Assembly: GCF_022513565.1 (NCBI RefSeq)
Contig: NZ_JAKWBE010000035.1
Span: 18,799 to 82,798 of the forward strand
Direction of reading: 5' to 3'
Origin: Streptomyces gilvus
GTDB lineage: Bacteria; Actinomycetota; Actinomycetes; Streptomycetales; Streptomycetaceae
Length of the DNA: 64,000 bases
In this document: in pieces, positions 1-8,925 of the stretch
How the letters are laid out: the number at the start of each line of letters is the position of its first letter
How positions within the stretch are numbered: position 1 is the first letter of the stretch
Notes under the pieces: generated by a model
The model's input: the letters and a program-made list of their open reading frames with translations, nothing else
Databases searched by the model: none
What the model was told of the DNA's origin: nothing
Program-made: the position numbers and the translations under genes

Positions 1-30
1 CGTAGAGAGCCAGGGCCACGAGTACGACGG

Positions 31-522
31 TCATGTGCGCGTCGAGGGCGTTGCCGCCCGCAGGCGGGTACAGCCACTCGTAGACGTCTCCCAGACGCAC
101 AGCCGTCGTGCCCAGTGGAGGCAGTCGGTCAGCGGTGCGATGCCGGTCGTGGTCACCACCCGGCCCTCCCAGCGCAGTTGACGCTCGGGGGCGTCGGGCG
201 GGGGCGGGTACAGAGTTCGGTCCTCGGTGATCCGCGGCAGCATGTCGATCTTGACCGCCGCGCCGGGAAACCGACCCTCGGCGCCCTGCGCCCCCAGGTG
301 GAGCAGTTGGCGTACTCCGCAGGCGGCGACCTCGGGGTCGGTCCATTCGTGGCCCTCGGCGCACTCCAGGTGGGCCTCGCGCCCACGGGCGACCAGGGTC
401 AGGCCCGTCGTACGGCCGCAGCGGGGGCAGTACAGCGGCTCCTCCAGTACGTCGTCGATGAGATCCCCGTATTTGGCCACGACGATCTCCCCGCCGACCA
501 CCACGCGGACCAGTCCTTGCAC
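31..522 (-). CDS. Hypothetical zinc-ribbon protein, probably frameshifted near its 3' end
   Basis: I do not recognise a named family. The GTG start at 522 is chosen because GAAGGGA lies six bases upstream. Residues 1-120 look like a real protein, with a small metal-binding pattern CPRC (Cys32, Cys35) followed by CAEGH (Cys54, His58), consistent with a zinc ribbon. After about residue 130 the composition degrades (CLHWARRLCVW) and the frame stops at 31. From about position 120 another frame of the same strand reads sensibly, with LGDVYEWLYPPAGG and then VVLVALALY, up to the window edge. I infer a one-base indel near 110-130, either real or a sequencing error, so the true 3' end probably lies outside the window. 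Function unknown. Confidence 0.5.
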   Translation of the reverse strand: MQGLVRVVVGGEIVVAKYGDLIDDVLEEPLYCPRCGRTTGLTLVARGREAHLECAEGHEWTDPEVAACGVRQLLHLGAQGAEGRFPGAAVKIDMLPRITEDRTLYPPPPDAPERQLRWEGRVVTTTGIAPLTDCLHWARRLCVWETSTSGCTRLRAATPSTRT

Positions 523-675
523 GTCACGTCCCTTCGAGCGGACCGATGGACCACGTCCTACCCGGGCGGTGCGCGAATATCCGCCCCGCGCTGTCGGCAA
601 CCCTGGGAGGAATGGGCCGACCGGGCACGTCTGCTCCTGTTTCCGTGTCTCGGTGGTGCAAAGGACGCTTCCTGG

Positions 676-1485
676 TCAGGCCCTGGCAGCGAGGGGGCGC
701 CAGGTGTTCCAGGTCTCGAGGCGTTGGCGGTAGGCGGCCTCGACGACGGGATAGGGGTAGGTGCCCAGGAACAGGCGCAGGGGCGGTTCGTCGGTGTCGA
801 CCAGTTCGAGGATGACGCCGGCGGTGGCCCGGGGGTCCTGGGGTGCGCGGGCGGCGGCGCCGGCGCGGCGGGCCTCGCGGACGGGTCCGTAGGCGGGGAG
901 GGGGTGGGTGTGCACCGCGGACGTACCGGACCAGTCGGTTCCGTAGGGGCCGGGTTCGACGATGGTGACGCGGATGCCGAGGGGTCCGACCTCCTGCGCG
1001 AGCGCCTCGCTCATTCCTTCCAGGGCCCACTTGGACGCGTTGTACAGCCCCAGGGTGGGGAAGGCGGCGAGGCCGCCGAGGCTGGACACCTGCACGAGGT
1101 GACCGCGGCCCTGGGCGCGCAGGAAGGGCAGTGCCGCCTGGGTCACCCACAGCGGGCCCAGCAGGTTGGTGTCGAGCTGGGCGCGGGCCTGCTCCTCGGT
1201 GGTCTCCTCGACCATGCCGAACAGGCCGTAGCCCGCGTTGTTGACGACCACGTCCAGGCGGCCGAAGGCGTCCGCGGCCCGCTGGACGGCGCCGGCGGCG
1301 GCTTCTCGGTCGGTGACGTCCAGCCGCAGTGGGAGGACGCGCTCGCCGTAGGTGTCGACGAGGGATCGCAGGGACTCGGGGCGACGCGCCGTGGCGGCGA
1401 CGCTGTCGCCGCGGGCCAGGGCGGCCTCGGCCCAGATCCGGCCGAAGCCGCGGGACGCGCCGGTGATGAACCATGTCTTGCTCAT
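676..1485 (-). CDS. SDR family NAD(P)-dependent oxidoreductase
   Basis: A 269-residue classical short-chain dehydrogenase/reductase, the normal length for the family. The cofactor loop TGASRGFG is near residue 9, the NNAG motif near 86, and the active-site YNASK near 152. It should be a cytoplasmic NAD(P)(H)-dependent enzyme acting on an unidentified carbonyl or alcohol substrate. The ATG at 1485 is chosen because the Rossmann fold begins at once (MSKTWFITGASRG); the longer open frame upstream runs through the opposite-strand regulator and is not coding. It is transcribed divergently from the XRE regulator at 1549, with only about 60 bp between the starts. Such pairs often mean the regulator controls the SDR, which is inference here. 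Confidence 0.9.
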   Translation of the reverse strand: MSKTWFITGASRGFGRIWAEAALARGDSVAATARRPESLRSLVDTYGERVLPLRLDVTDREAAAGAVQRAADAFGRLDVVVNNAGYGLFGMVEETTEEQARAQLDTNLLGPLWVTQAALPFLRAQGRGHLVQVSSLGGLAAFPTLGLYNASKWALEGMSEALAQEVGPLGIRVTIVEPGPYGTDWSGTSAVHTHPLPAYGPVREARRAGAAARAPQDPRATAGVILELVDTDEPPLRLFLGTYPYPVVEAAYRQRLETWNTWRPLAARA

Positions 1486-1548
1486 GCCTCCACCGTGCGA
1501 GATGCGGCGGGCCGCAGCCAGCACCCCGGGAGGGTTACCTTCGAGAGC

Positions 1549-2337
1549 ATGGTGAGCGACAACGTCCTGGGAGAGTTCCTCAAGGCGCGTCGGGGACGGG
1601 TCCCGCCCTCGCACGCCGGCCTGGCCCTTCCCGGCCGGCGGCGGGTCGCGGGGCTGCGGCGGCAGGAGCTGGCACGGCTGGCCGGTATCAGCGAGCCGTA
1701 TCTGACGCGGCTGGAGCAGGGCGTCGACCGGCATCCGTCGCCGCAGGTGCTGCGGGCGCTCGCGCGGGCGCTGGAGCTGGACGCCGACGCGACGGCGTAC
1801 CTGCTCTCCCTCGCCGACGCGCCGGATGCGGAAAGGCCGGTGGAGAGCGAGGTTTCGGCGGACGTGCACCAGCTGCTGGAGGCGTGGGCGGGCAGTCCGG
1901 CGTACGTGCGCAACCGGCGCTTCGACGTGCTGGCCGCCAACAAGCCGGCCCGCGCTCTCGGCCCGATGTACGAGCCCGGGCACAATCTGGCCCGCGACAT
2001 GTTCCTCGAGCCCGCGGTGCGTCAACTGCTCCCGGACTGGCCGGAGATCGCCGCCCAGACCGCCGCGGCCCTGCGCGCCGAGGCCGACCCGCGCGATCCC
2101 ACAACCGCCCGTCTGGTCGCCGAGCTGGAGGCGGACGAGGACTTCCGCCGGCTGTGGGCGCGTCACGACGCACGGCCCTCGCGCGACGAGCTCAAGCGGT
2201 TCGTGCATCCCGTCGTCGGTGATCTCGCCCTGCGACGCCAGGCGCTCACGGTCGGCGGCGCCGAGCACCAAGTGATCATCGCCTATCAGGCGGCGCCCGG
2301 CAGTCCGTCCGAAGCGGCCCTCGCCCGGCTCGTCTGA
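1549..2337 (+). CDS. XRE-family regulator with MmyB-like ligand-binding domain
   Basis: A 262-residue one-component regulator. Residues about 10-75 form an XRE helix-turn-helix (LRRQELARLAGISEPYLTRL is the recognition region). Residues about 95-260 match the MmyB-like ligand-binding domain that follows this HTH in many actinobacterial regulators, including the PDWPEIAAQ and VGDLALRRQ stretches. It probably binds DNA as a dimer and senses a small molecule, possibly a fatty acid by analogy with MmyB. The ATG at 1549 is directly followed by a GTG, so the start may be three bases later. It is divergent from an SDR gene, and a strong inverted repeat follows the stop codon. Confidence 0.9.
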   Translation: MVSDNVLGEFLKARRGRVPPSHAGLALPGRRRVAGLRRQELARLAGISEPYLTRLEQGVDRHPSPQVLRALARALELDADATAYLLSLADAPDAERPVESEVSADVHQLLEAWAGSPAYVRNRRFDVLAANKPARALGPMYEPGHNLARDMFLEPAVRQLLPDWPEIAAQTAAALRAEADPRDPTTARLVAELEADEDFRRLWARHDARPSRDELKRFVHPVVGDLALRRQALTVGGAEHQVIIAYQAAPGSPSEAALARLV

Positions 2338-2361
2338 CGCACGCGCCGCAAGCCGCGTACG

Positions 2362-2399
2362 CCCGGTGCCCAGGAGGCGGGATCCTCCTGGGCACCGGG
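2362..2399. terminator. Bidirectional hairpin terminator
   Basis: A perfect 16-bp inverted repeat (arms 2362-2377 and 2384-2399) with a six-base loop CGGGAT sits between the convergent XRE regulator and amidase genes. There is no clear U-tract, as is common in Streptomyces. The symmetry suits termination in both directions. Confidence 0.75.
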
Positions 2400-2424
2400 G
2401 TCGTGCAGCGTGCTCAGCCGCGCG

Positions 2425-4344
2425 TCACGAGTCCGTGGCCGTGACGTCCCCCGCGTACACGAGGGCGACGCGGTGGTTGTACTGGATGGTGTACATCGCC
2501 TTGGCGCCGGTGACGACCCGTCCGCTGGAGGGGAAGTAGTCGTCGGTGAGGGACGGTGCGGTGGTCGCCACATAGGCCTGGCCGGTGGGCACGGTGTACA
2601 TGCTCAGCGGGGCCTGTGTGGAGGGCGACAGACCCGAGGGGTACTCGGAGGCGTCGGGGTAGCTGGAGCCGTACACCGCCACCGGGGAGGTGCCGGCCGC
2701 CGTGATCACCTTCACGCCGTGGGCCGGCGCGGTGTTGCAGCCGTGCGGGTTGTGGAACCACACCTTCGCGCCGCTGTACCAGATGGCGGTCCAGTCGCCG
2801 TCCTGGTCGGCGACGACGAACTGCTGTCCGGCCACGGCCGTGCTGCCCCAGTCGTTGATGCGGTCGGTGCCGGCCGCGCCGGGGTGGATGGCCTGGTCGC
2901 CGAAGAGCGGGGCGGTGTCGCTGGGCTCGGTGCGCAGGTAGACGAAGTTCGCCTTCTGCTGCGTCTCGGTGCAGGCGGTGGTGGCGCCGGTCGGGTCGTC
3001 GGAGGGGCAGATCTGGACGGTCTGCACGTTGGTGTCGAAGCGCGGGGCGATGGTGACGACCGAGCCGACGGGGCCGACGCCGTGGCGCCGGGTGTGCACG
3101 CCGAGCAGGTTCATGAAGTGGTTCCAGTCCCAGCCCGGCCCCGGGTCCCAGTGCATGCCGGAGACGAGGGAGGACTTGGGGCCGGCGACGTTGTCGTGGC
3201 CGATGACGTGCTCGCGGTCCAGCGGTATGCCGAAGCGGTCGGCGAGGTACTTCACCAGGTCGGCCGTGGCCTCGTACTGCGCCTCGGTGTACCAGGTCGC
3301 GCCGTGGGCGGCGTAGCCCTCGTGCTCGATGCCGATGGAGTGCATGTTGGTGGAGTAGTTGCCCGCGTGGAAGGCGAGGTCCTTGGTGGGGACCATCTGC
3401 GTGACCGCGCCGTCGGAGGAGCGCATCACGTAGTGCGCCGCGGCGCCGCCCGCCTGCTCGAAGGTGGTGATGGCGGCGTCGTAGGAGCTCTCGGTGTCGT
3501 GGATGACGATGGTGTCGATCCGGATGCCGTTGGCGGGGCGGTTGGAGACCTGGCCGTTGGACGGCGACGCGGGGACGAAGGTGCAGGCGACGGTGGTGGG
3601 GCACTCGGTGGTCGTGTCCGCCGCGGCCTTCAGGTGCAGCGACGCCAACTGGCCGGTGGCCGGGCGCACTTCGGTGTCGGCGGTCAGTGAGACGCGGGTC
3701 CCGTCGGTCGTGGTGCGGTGGGCGCCTCTCTTCATGGTGGCGAAGACGCGGTCGGCGAAGGCCTCGGCGCCCTGGCGGCGGGTGGACTGGCTGTAACGGG
3801 CCACGGCCGCGTACCACTTGCCGGGGTCCGCGGAGGTGGAGCCGGTCGCGGCCTTCTGGTACGAGGCGAGCAGGGCCGCGCCGCCGCGGATGTTGGCGGA
3901 CGGGTCGGTGCGCAGCTTCCGCGCCGGCAGTCCGGTCAGCTTCGCGGCGGCCTGAACGGTGTGCAGGGCCGGGTCGGCGGCCAGCTTGGTCAGATCGCCT
4001 CGGCCCGCCGCGCCCGCGTCGCCGCCGGCCATCATGGCCGGGGTGACGTCGGTCAGGTGCATCGGCCCGAAGCCGCCGTCCGTGCTGTGCTGCCCGGGGT
4101 GGGTCTCCCAGGCGGACTCCTGGTACGCCACCGCGAGCAGCACCTGGCGCGGGACGTGATACGCGTCGGCGGCGTCCTTGAAGTCCTGCTGCAGACCGGT
4201 CGCCGCGGGCGCGGCCCCACTGGTGGCCAGTGCCGTCATCGGCACCGCCATGCCGCCCCCGACGGCGAGCGCCGCGAACGCGGCCAAGAGGCTGACGCGG
4301 CGGCGCTTCGAGGCGTTTCCGCGCCTGGTACTGCTTGTGGTCAT
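2425..4344 (-). CDS. Secreted N-acetylmuramoyl-L-alanine amidase with N-terminal lysozyme-like domain
   Basis: A 639-residue exported cell-wall hydrolase. Residues 1-42 form a signal peptide with a basic n-region (SKRRR) and a hydrophobic core. Residues about 48-205 resemble a transglycosylase or lysozyme-like fold, with QESAWE giving candidate catalytic Glu76. Residues about 270-420 are an Amidase_2/PGRP zinc amidase: VIHDTESS supplies His282, HSIGIEHEG follows, and MHWDPGPGWDW supplies His398. The C-terminal 200 residues contain repeated SH3-like stretches such as FVYLRTEPSDTAP, likely for wall binding. It should cleave the bond between muramic acid and the stem peptide in peptidoglycan. 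Whether the first domain is active cannot be judged from sequence. Confidence 0.85.
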   Translation of the reverse strand: MTTSSTRRGNASKRRRVSLLAAFAALAVGGGMAVPMTALATSGAAPAATGLQQDFKDAADAYHVPRQVLLAVAYQESAWETHPGQHSTDGGFGPMHLTDVTPAMMAGGDAGAAGRGDLTKLAADPALHTVQAAAKLTGLPARKLRTDPSANIRGGAALLASYQKAATGSTSADPGKWYAAVARYSQSTRRQGAEAFADRVFATMKRGAHRTTTDGTRVSLTADTEVRPATGQLASLHLKAAADTTTECPTTVACTFVPASPSNGQVSNRPANGIRIDTIVIHDTESSYDAAITTFEQAGGAAAHYVMRSSDGAVTQMVPTKDLAFHAGNYSTNMHSIGIEHEGYAAHGATWYTEAQYEATADLVKYLADRFGIPLDREHVIGHDNVAGPKSSLVSGMHWDPGPGWDWNHFMNLLGVHTRRHGVGPVGSVVTIAPRFDTNVQTVQICPSDDPTGATTACTETQQKANFVYLRTEPSDTAPLFGDQAIHPGAAGTDRINDWGSTAVAGQQFVVADQDGDWTAIWYSGAKVWFHNPHGCNTAPAHGVKVITAAGTSPVAVYGSSYPDASEYPSGLSPSTQAPLSMYTVPTGQAYVATTAPSLTDDYFPSSGRVVTGAKAMYTIQYNHRVALVYAGDVTATDS

Positions 4345-4578
4345 GAAGGTCCCCCCGGACCTGAGAGAGTTCGAAGTGGCCGAGCGGACAAGACGAATGA
4401 CGGCGCGTCAGGTGGTCGACCGGCTACGAGCACGCACACGACTCCGCGAACTCCGAGCCGCTGTCCGTCGGCTTCTGCGAAGGGGATGATCCACCTCAGG
4501 GGGAACCCGCGTCAACCTCGGTCCGGAGAAGGGCAGTTCACGGGAAGATACTCAACGGGGAAAGTGAACGGACCGTGC

Positions 4579-5124
4579 TCAGCCGCGCCACAGATCGTCG
4601 CCGTCACGCACCTGGGCGCCCATGTTGCGTTCCATCATGCGCAGTGCGGCCTGGGCGAGGTCGGCGTGGATGTGGGCCACCGCGTCCTGGGGAACGGTCA
4701 CGTCGAAGTGGCGGATGTGGGCGTCCAGCGCCGAGTAGAGGATGCACTGTTCGGTGACCTGACCGCACAACACCAGGTGGTCGATGCCCTGTTGGGAGAG
4801 CAGGTAGTTCAACGGCGTCTCGAAGAAGACCGAGTGGCGTGCCTTGACGACGAAGAGGGAGCGGTCGTCGGGCACGAGCGGTTCCACGAGTGCCGCGTGC
4901 GGACCGGACAGGGCCTTGTCGAGGAGTTCGCCGTGGTGCGAGCGCCATTCACCGAAGTTGTCGTTGACGTAGATGACCGGTACGTCGTTGTCGCGGGCTC
5001 GCTCCAGCAGGGCGGCCACCCGTGGTACGACCTCCGTGACCGAGGGCAGCAGCAGTTCGGCGTCGGCGTGATCATAGGTGTTGATCATGTCGATGACGAT
5101 CAGTGCGGTCGTGCCCATACCCAC
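4579..5124 (-). CDS. Isochorismatase-family cysteine hydrolase
   Basis: A 181-residue cytoplasmic hydrolase of the isochorismatase/nicotinamidase superfamily. The catalytic Asp is in ALIVIDMIN (residue 12), the Lys in VVKARHS, and the nucleophilic Cys in LCGQVTEQC, giving the usual Asp-Lys-Cys triad. The substrate is not predictable; relatives hydrolyse isochorismate, nicotinamide or other amides. The GTG at 5124 is preceded by GGGGA at six-base spacing; the ATG at 5118 is an alternative start. It is divergent from the DMT transporter gene at 5286 and lies 230 bp upstream of the amidase on the same strand, without evidence of shared transcription. Confidence 0.85.
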   Translation of the reverse strand: MGMGTTALIVIDMINTYDHADAELLLPSVTEVVPRVAALLERARDNDVPVIYVNDNFGEWRSHHGELLDKALSGPHAALVEPLVPDDRSLFVVKARHSVFFETPLNYLLSQQGIDHLVLCGQVTEQCILYSALDAHIRHFDVTVPQDAVAHIHADLAQAALRMMERNMGAQVRDGDDLWRG

Positions 5125-5285
5125 CAGAGTTCCCCACTGGCGGCGACCATGCAGACTTCCGGAAGATCCCGTATGCCCGGGCTCCGGCCGCCTCGTAGGC
5201 TGAGGGCTGCTCGGGGCCCGCGGGGGAAACTCGGGGCCTGCGGGGCAACCGGACAGAGTCCTGTACCTTCCAGCCGAGGCGCCGC

Positions 5286-6140
5286 ATGATCGAGTTCGCC
5301 GCTGTCTTCGCCGTCGCGGGCGCCGCGAGCAATGCCATGGGCACCGCCTTCCAGCGCAAGGCCGCCTCCACCGCCGACAAGCGGGGACTGCGCCTGCTGG
5401 GGGAACTGGTGCGCCGGCCCGCCTGGGTGATCGGCATGGCCGGTGTGATCGGCGCCGCGCTCTTCCAGAGTCTGGCCCTGGTCAACGGCCCGCTGGCCCT
5501 GGTCCAGCCGCTGTTCATCCTGGAGCTGCCCTTCGCTCTCATGATCGCCGCGCCGCTGATGCACCGACGGCTGCCGGCCTGGGGCTGGTGGGGAGTGAGC
5601 GCCGTGGTGGCGGGCCTGGCGCTGGTCCTCGTCTCGGCCGCCCCGCACGGGGCCACCCACCAGGCTTCACCGGCGCGCTGGATCCTCGGTCTCGGCCCCT
5701 GCCTGGGCGCGGTGGCCGCCGCCGTCCTGCTGTCCGGCCAAGGCCGCCCGGCGGTGGTGCGGGCCGCTCTTCTGGGGGCCGCCGCCGCGATCGCCAACGC
5801 CGTCACGGCCGCCCTGCTCAAATCGGCGACGGGCACCTTCGCCGACCACGGCTTCACGGCCTTCCTCACCTCCTGGCAGACCTACGGCTTCGCCCTGGCC
5901 GGAGTCATGGCGGTGCTCCTGCTGGAGAACGCCCTGCAGGTCGGCCCGCTGGCCGCGTCCCAGCCGGCGCTGACCATCGGCGACGCGGCGGTGAGCCTCG
6001 CGCTGGGGGTCGTGCTGTTCGACGAGGAGATCCGCACGGGCTGGTGGCTGGCGCCGGCCGCGCTCGGCGCCCTGCTGATCGTCACGGGCGTGATGGTGCT
6101 GAGCCGCGCGGTGCAGGGGATCGTCGTACTGGAACAGTGA
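5286..6140 (+). CDS. DMT-superfamily membrane transporter
   Basis: A 284-residue polytopic membrane protein with eight or nine hydrophobic segments and the two-half architecture of drug/metabolite transporters. The conserved GPLALVQPL motif near residue 66 and the matching VGPLAASQPAL in the second half mark the internal repeat. It resembles the actinobacterial DMT group related to NIPA-type magnesium transporters, so a small solute or metal is plausible, but the substrate cannot be read from the sequence. The ATG at 5286 begins directly with a hydrophobic helix. A DHA2-type exporter follows on the same strand about 60 bp downstream, so the two may be co-transcribed. Confidence 0.85.
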   Translation: MIEFAAVFAVAGAASNAMGTAFQRKAASTADKRGLRLLGELVRRPAWVIGMAGVIGAALFQSLALVNGPLALVQPLFILELPFALMIAAPLMHRRLPAWGWWGVSAVVAGLALVLVSAAPHGATHQASPARWILGLGPCLGAVAAAVLLSGQGRPAVVRAALLGAAAAIANAVTAALLKSATGTFADHGFTAFLTSWQTYGFALAGVMAVLLLENALQVGPLAASQPALTIGDAAVSLALGVVLFDEEIRTGWWLAPAALGALLIVTGVMVLSRAVQGIVVLEQ

Positions 6141-6199
6141 ACCCGCAGGCCGAGACCGTATCGGATGCGGCATCGGGACCGTGGGCGCATCCTGGTCGG

Positions 6200-7816
6200 G
6201 TGATCGGTAGAAACACCGAACGCGCTGGGAGCAGGGCTGCTCACGCCGCTCCCGCGCCCTCCCAGTCACTGGCTCTCGCCGCCATGATGTTCGCGGTGGC
6301 GATGACCTTCATCGACCAGACGATCGTGTCCATCGCGGCACCCGACATCGTCTACGAGCTGCACCTGAGCGCGTCGGGGATGCGGTGGGTGGTCAACGCC
6401 TATCTGCTGGCCCTGGCCGCCTTCTTCGCCCTCGGCGGACGCCTCGCCGACCTGTTCGGCCCCCGCCGTGTCGTGGTCATCGGCACCCTGGTCTTCGTCG
6501 TCTCCTCGGTCCTGTGCGGCTGCGTCCCCAAGGGCGACTCCGCGCTGACCTGGCTGATCGTCTTCCGGGCCACGCAAGGGCTGGGCGCCGCGCTGCTCTT
6601 TCCCGCGGCGCTGGCGGTGGTCGTGGCGGTCTTCCCCGTCCAGCGCAGGGGCCGGGCCCTCGCTCTGTTCTTCGGGCTGACCGGCGCCCTCACCGCGCTG
6701 GGCCCGCTGCTCGGCGGCTGGCTGACGTCCTGGACCTGGCGCGCGATCTTCTGGGTCAACGTACCGGTCGCCGTCGTCGCCCTGATCCTGACCGCCCTCG
6801 CCCGTATCTCCGACCGCCGCCGCGACGAGACACTGGACGTCGTCGGCGCCGTACTGGTCGCGGCCGGCATGGGTCTGAGCGTGCTCGGCTTCCAGCAGGC
6901 CTCCGCGTGGGGCTGGGACAGCGCCGCGACCTGGGGGTGCGTCATCGGCGGTCTGGCCGTACTGGGCGTGTTCTGCCGCTACGAGCTGGGGACCCGTCAT
7001 CCGCTGATCAACCTGGCGGTCTTCCGCGACCGCGCCTTCACGGTCGACTCGCTGGTGCTGTTCTTCGCGATGCTGGCGTTCGTCCCGCTGTTCTTCTTCG
7101 CCTCCGTCTACGCCCAGGTCTCCCTCAGCGCCTCCCCCGACCAGGCCGCCCTGTTCCTGCTCTACTTCTTCGCCGGGTTCGCGATCGCCTCCCAGTGGGG
7201 CGGCCGCATCCTCGACAAGCAGGGAGCACGACCGGCCATGAAGATCGGGTGCGTGGTCGGCGCCGTGGGCTTCGCCCTGTGGGCGGGCAAACTCACCGAC
7301 CTGTCCATGCACGACCAGTGGCCCTACGCCGCCCTCGCGGGCGCCGGCATCGGCTTCATCCTCGCCCCCGCCTCGACGGACGCCGTCAACCGCTCCATCG
7401 ACGCCACCTACGGCGAGGTCACCGGCATCACCCAGACCGTTCGCAACTACGCCGCCAGCATCGGTCTGGCCGTGTTCGGAACCGTGCTGAACCATGCCAT
7501 GACCGACAACGTGGTGCGGAGCCTCACCGCCCGTGGCCTGTCCTCGACCGCCGCGCACTCCGTGGCGCAGGACACCGCGGAGGCGATCGCCGGCAACGGG
7601 GACACGCGGCAGCCCACCGGTTCGGGTACGGCGGCGACGATGACGCGGGATGCGATGTCGACGATCCGCATGGACTTCGCCGAGGCCAACCAGTGGGTCT
7701 TCTACGGCATGGCCATCGCCCTGGGCATCGGCTTCTTCTGCGCGCTGCGCCACCCCGGAGGCACCGCCCGGGCCGAGACGGAGCAGCAGACCACGGCGAC
7801 GCCGGTCCACCGCTGA
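6200..7816 (+). CDS. MFS transporter, DHA2 (EmrB/QacA) type
   Basis: A protein of about 538 residues with 14 predicted transmembrane segments, typical of drug:H+ antiporter family 2. The first helix carries TFIDQTIVSIAAPDI (motif D1 of 14-TM exporters), GGRLADLFGPRR is motif A, and the fifth helix has the motif C-like LTGALTALGPLLGG. It should export hydrophobic or cationic compounds in exchange for protons. The start is uncertain: GTG 6200 is adopted, GTG 6137 would overlap the upstream stop codon, and ATG 6284 would cut into the first helix. Its closeness to the DMT gene suggests a shared transcript. Confidence 0.85.
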   Translation: MIGRNTERAGSRAAHAAPAPSQSLALAAMMFAVAMTFIDQTIVSIAAPDIVYELHLSASGMRWVVNAYLLALAAFFALGGRLADLFGPRRVVVIGTLVFVVSSVLCGCVPKGDSALTWLIVFRATQGLGAALLFPAALAVVVAVFPVQRRGRALALFFGLTGALTALGPLLGGWLTSWTWRAIFWVNVPVAVVALILTALARISDRRRDETLDVVGAVLVAAGMGLSVLGFQQASAWGWDSAATWGCVIGGLAVLGVFCRYELGTRHPLINLAVFRDRAFTVDSLVLFFAMLAFVPLFFFASVYAQVSLSASPDQAALFLLYFFAGFAIASQWGGRILDKQGARPAMKIGCVVGAVGFALWAGKLTDLSMHDQWPYAALAGAGIGFILAPASTDAVNRSIDATYGEVTGITQTVRNYAASIGLAVFGTVLNHAMTDNVVRSLTARGLSSTAAHSVAQDTAEAIAGNGDTRQPTGSGTAATMTRDAMSTIRMDFAEANQWVFYGMAIALGIGFFCALRHPGGTARAETEQQTTATPVHR

Positions 7817-7844
7817 TCCGGGTACGGCCGGGGCGGGCGGGTAG

Positions 7845-8269
7845 TCAGCCGCGCGCCGCATGCGTGACCGTCGCGGGGTCCACTCCGGTCAGTTCGACGA
7901 TGCGGTGCGGCGGGACGCCGGCGGCGAGGGCGCGTCCGATGAGGTTGTCGCGGCCGTCGGAGCAGTCGCGGTAGGCGAGCAGCTCCTCCTCGACCCGCGC
8001 GAGCGGCTCGGATGTCAAGTAGTGGCGGACGCGGCTCAGTTCCTCGTCGCTGAGCGGGACGGGCAGCCGCTCGGCCCCCCTCGGGAATGGCCCCGGTCTC
8101 CTCCGGCGGCAGCAGTCGCAGATGCGGAGATGGGCGTGCTCTTCTGCGCGTCCAGCCACGCGCGTACGGCGGGCGTCTCCATGCAGGCGAGGTCGCCGAC
8201 GGCGGCAGGGGGCACCCCGAGCGGCGCGGAGACGTCGCCGAGCAGGAACAGGTAGGCGTCATCAGTCAT
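7845..8269 (-). pseudogene. Conserved hypothetical gene broken by several indels
   Basis: A good start (ATG 8269 behind AGGAGC) opens MTDDAYLFLLGDV and runs to RAWLDA. Sense then continues in a second frame (EEHAHLR), a third (LLPPEETGAIPEG), and back to the second (ERLPVPLSDEELSRVRHY to the stop at 7845). The pieces join into one protein of roughly 140 residues ending GVDPATVTHAARG. At least three frame changes occur between 8080 and 8160, one beside a CCCCCC run. I do not recognise a function. Clustered sequencing errors are possible, but similar decay appears elsewhere in the window. Confidence 0.65.
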
Positions 8270-8371
8270 CGTCGGCTCCTTCTCAACGGGGGCTGATCGG
8301 CGTCCCATTACCCCGCCGCGCCCGGATTACCGCGGCCTCACCGTGTCGAGCGCACCGGGGGTGTCGAAGCC

Positions 8372-8593
8372 TCATGCCGCGTCCGGCGCACGCCGTGCCG
8401 ACTCCGGTGCGGGCATGTCACGAGCCTTCTGCAGCCCGCCGGGGATCAGCTTCAGATGCCGCCGCGCATGCGCGTGCCGTGGGGGGCCGGGCGCCGCGGT
8501 CAGCCAGTCCTCGACACGGTCCATCAAGAGCAGCAGCCCACCGAGCAGGGGAACCACCAGCACCGCCACGACGATCACAACGCCACCCTCCAT
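8372..8593 (-). CDS. Small single-pass membrane protein
   Basis: A 73-residue protein. ATG 8593 is chosen because MEGGVVIVVAVLVV starts the only hydrophobic helix (residues 4-26). The rest is basic and cytoplasmic (PRHAHARRHLKLIPGG). I recognise no domain; small proteins of this design are common and uncharacterised in Streptomyces. It lies about 100 bp downstream of the broken gene on the same strand. An upstream ATG would add a short non-hydrophobic extension and is less likely. Confidence 0.6.
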   Translation of the reverse strand: MEGGVVIVVAVLVVPLLGGLLLLMDRVEDWLTAAPGPPRHAHARRHLKLIPGGLQKARDMPAPESARRAPDAA

Positions 8594-8925
8594 CGGCTCC
8601 GGTGAACCCCGGGTGCCCGGCATGGAGCGGCAGATCCGTCGGCGCGGTGTGAAGGTGCGGTGAAGTTGGGGCGAGCGTCGACTGTTGTGATCGTCTGCCA
8701 GGATGCGGCCATGCCCACCCCGGTTGTTGAGTCCCTCGGGAACCTTCGCCGTGGTCAGCGACGATGAAGCCGAGGAGTTCGGGCTGGGGCGTCGGGTGAA
8801 GTTGCCGCGGCGAGCATGAGGGAGCGGCGGCTACTCGGCCGCCTGACCGTCAGCTGCGTCGAACTCACCGGTCCGCGATCACCTCACCGCACCCGCCGCT
8901 GCCGAAGGGACCGAGGGGCGGGTGC
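8594..8925. other. Gene-poor stretch of 332 bases
   Basis: No convincing gene in any frame. The plus strand has only fragments, for example VVSDDEAEEFGLGRRVK after 8750, stopped by TGA at about 8819. Nothing matches a family I know, and the stretch may be a worn remnant. The last 37 bases form the terminator hairpin of the GH95 gene. Confidence 0.5.
8889..8925 (-). terminator. Hairpin downstream of the GH95 gene
   Basis: The arms GCACCCGCC (8889-8897) and GGCGGGTGC (8917-8925) are perfect complements with a 19-base loop. The hairpin ends one base before the stop codon of the minus-strand GH95 gene. Confidence 0.55.

Noticed and set aside
115..2337. A very long plus-strand reading frame (about 740 codons) covering the left end
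   Set aside because: Only the part from 1549 encodes the XRE regulator. The upstream part is the antisense of the SDR gene and lacks any domain; high-GC DNA yields such long open frames by chance.
2410..3690. Long plus-strand open frame opposite the amidase gene
   Set aside because: Composition is Gly/Val/Arg-rich and mirrors the amidase codons; the minus strand has clear domains and catalytic motifs.
8700..8830. Possible insertion-sequence or transposase remnant upstream of the GH95 terminator
   Set aside because: Only a 20-residue acidic peptide can be read; no terminal inverted repeats, target duplication or DDE motif were seen.
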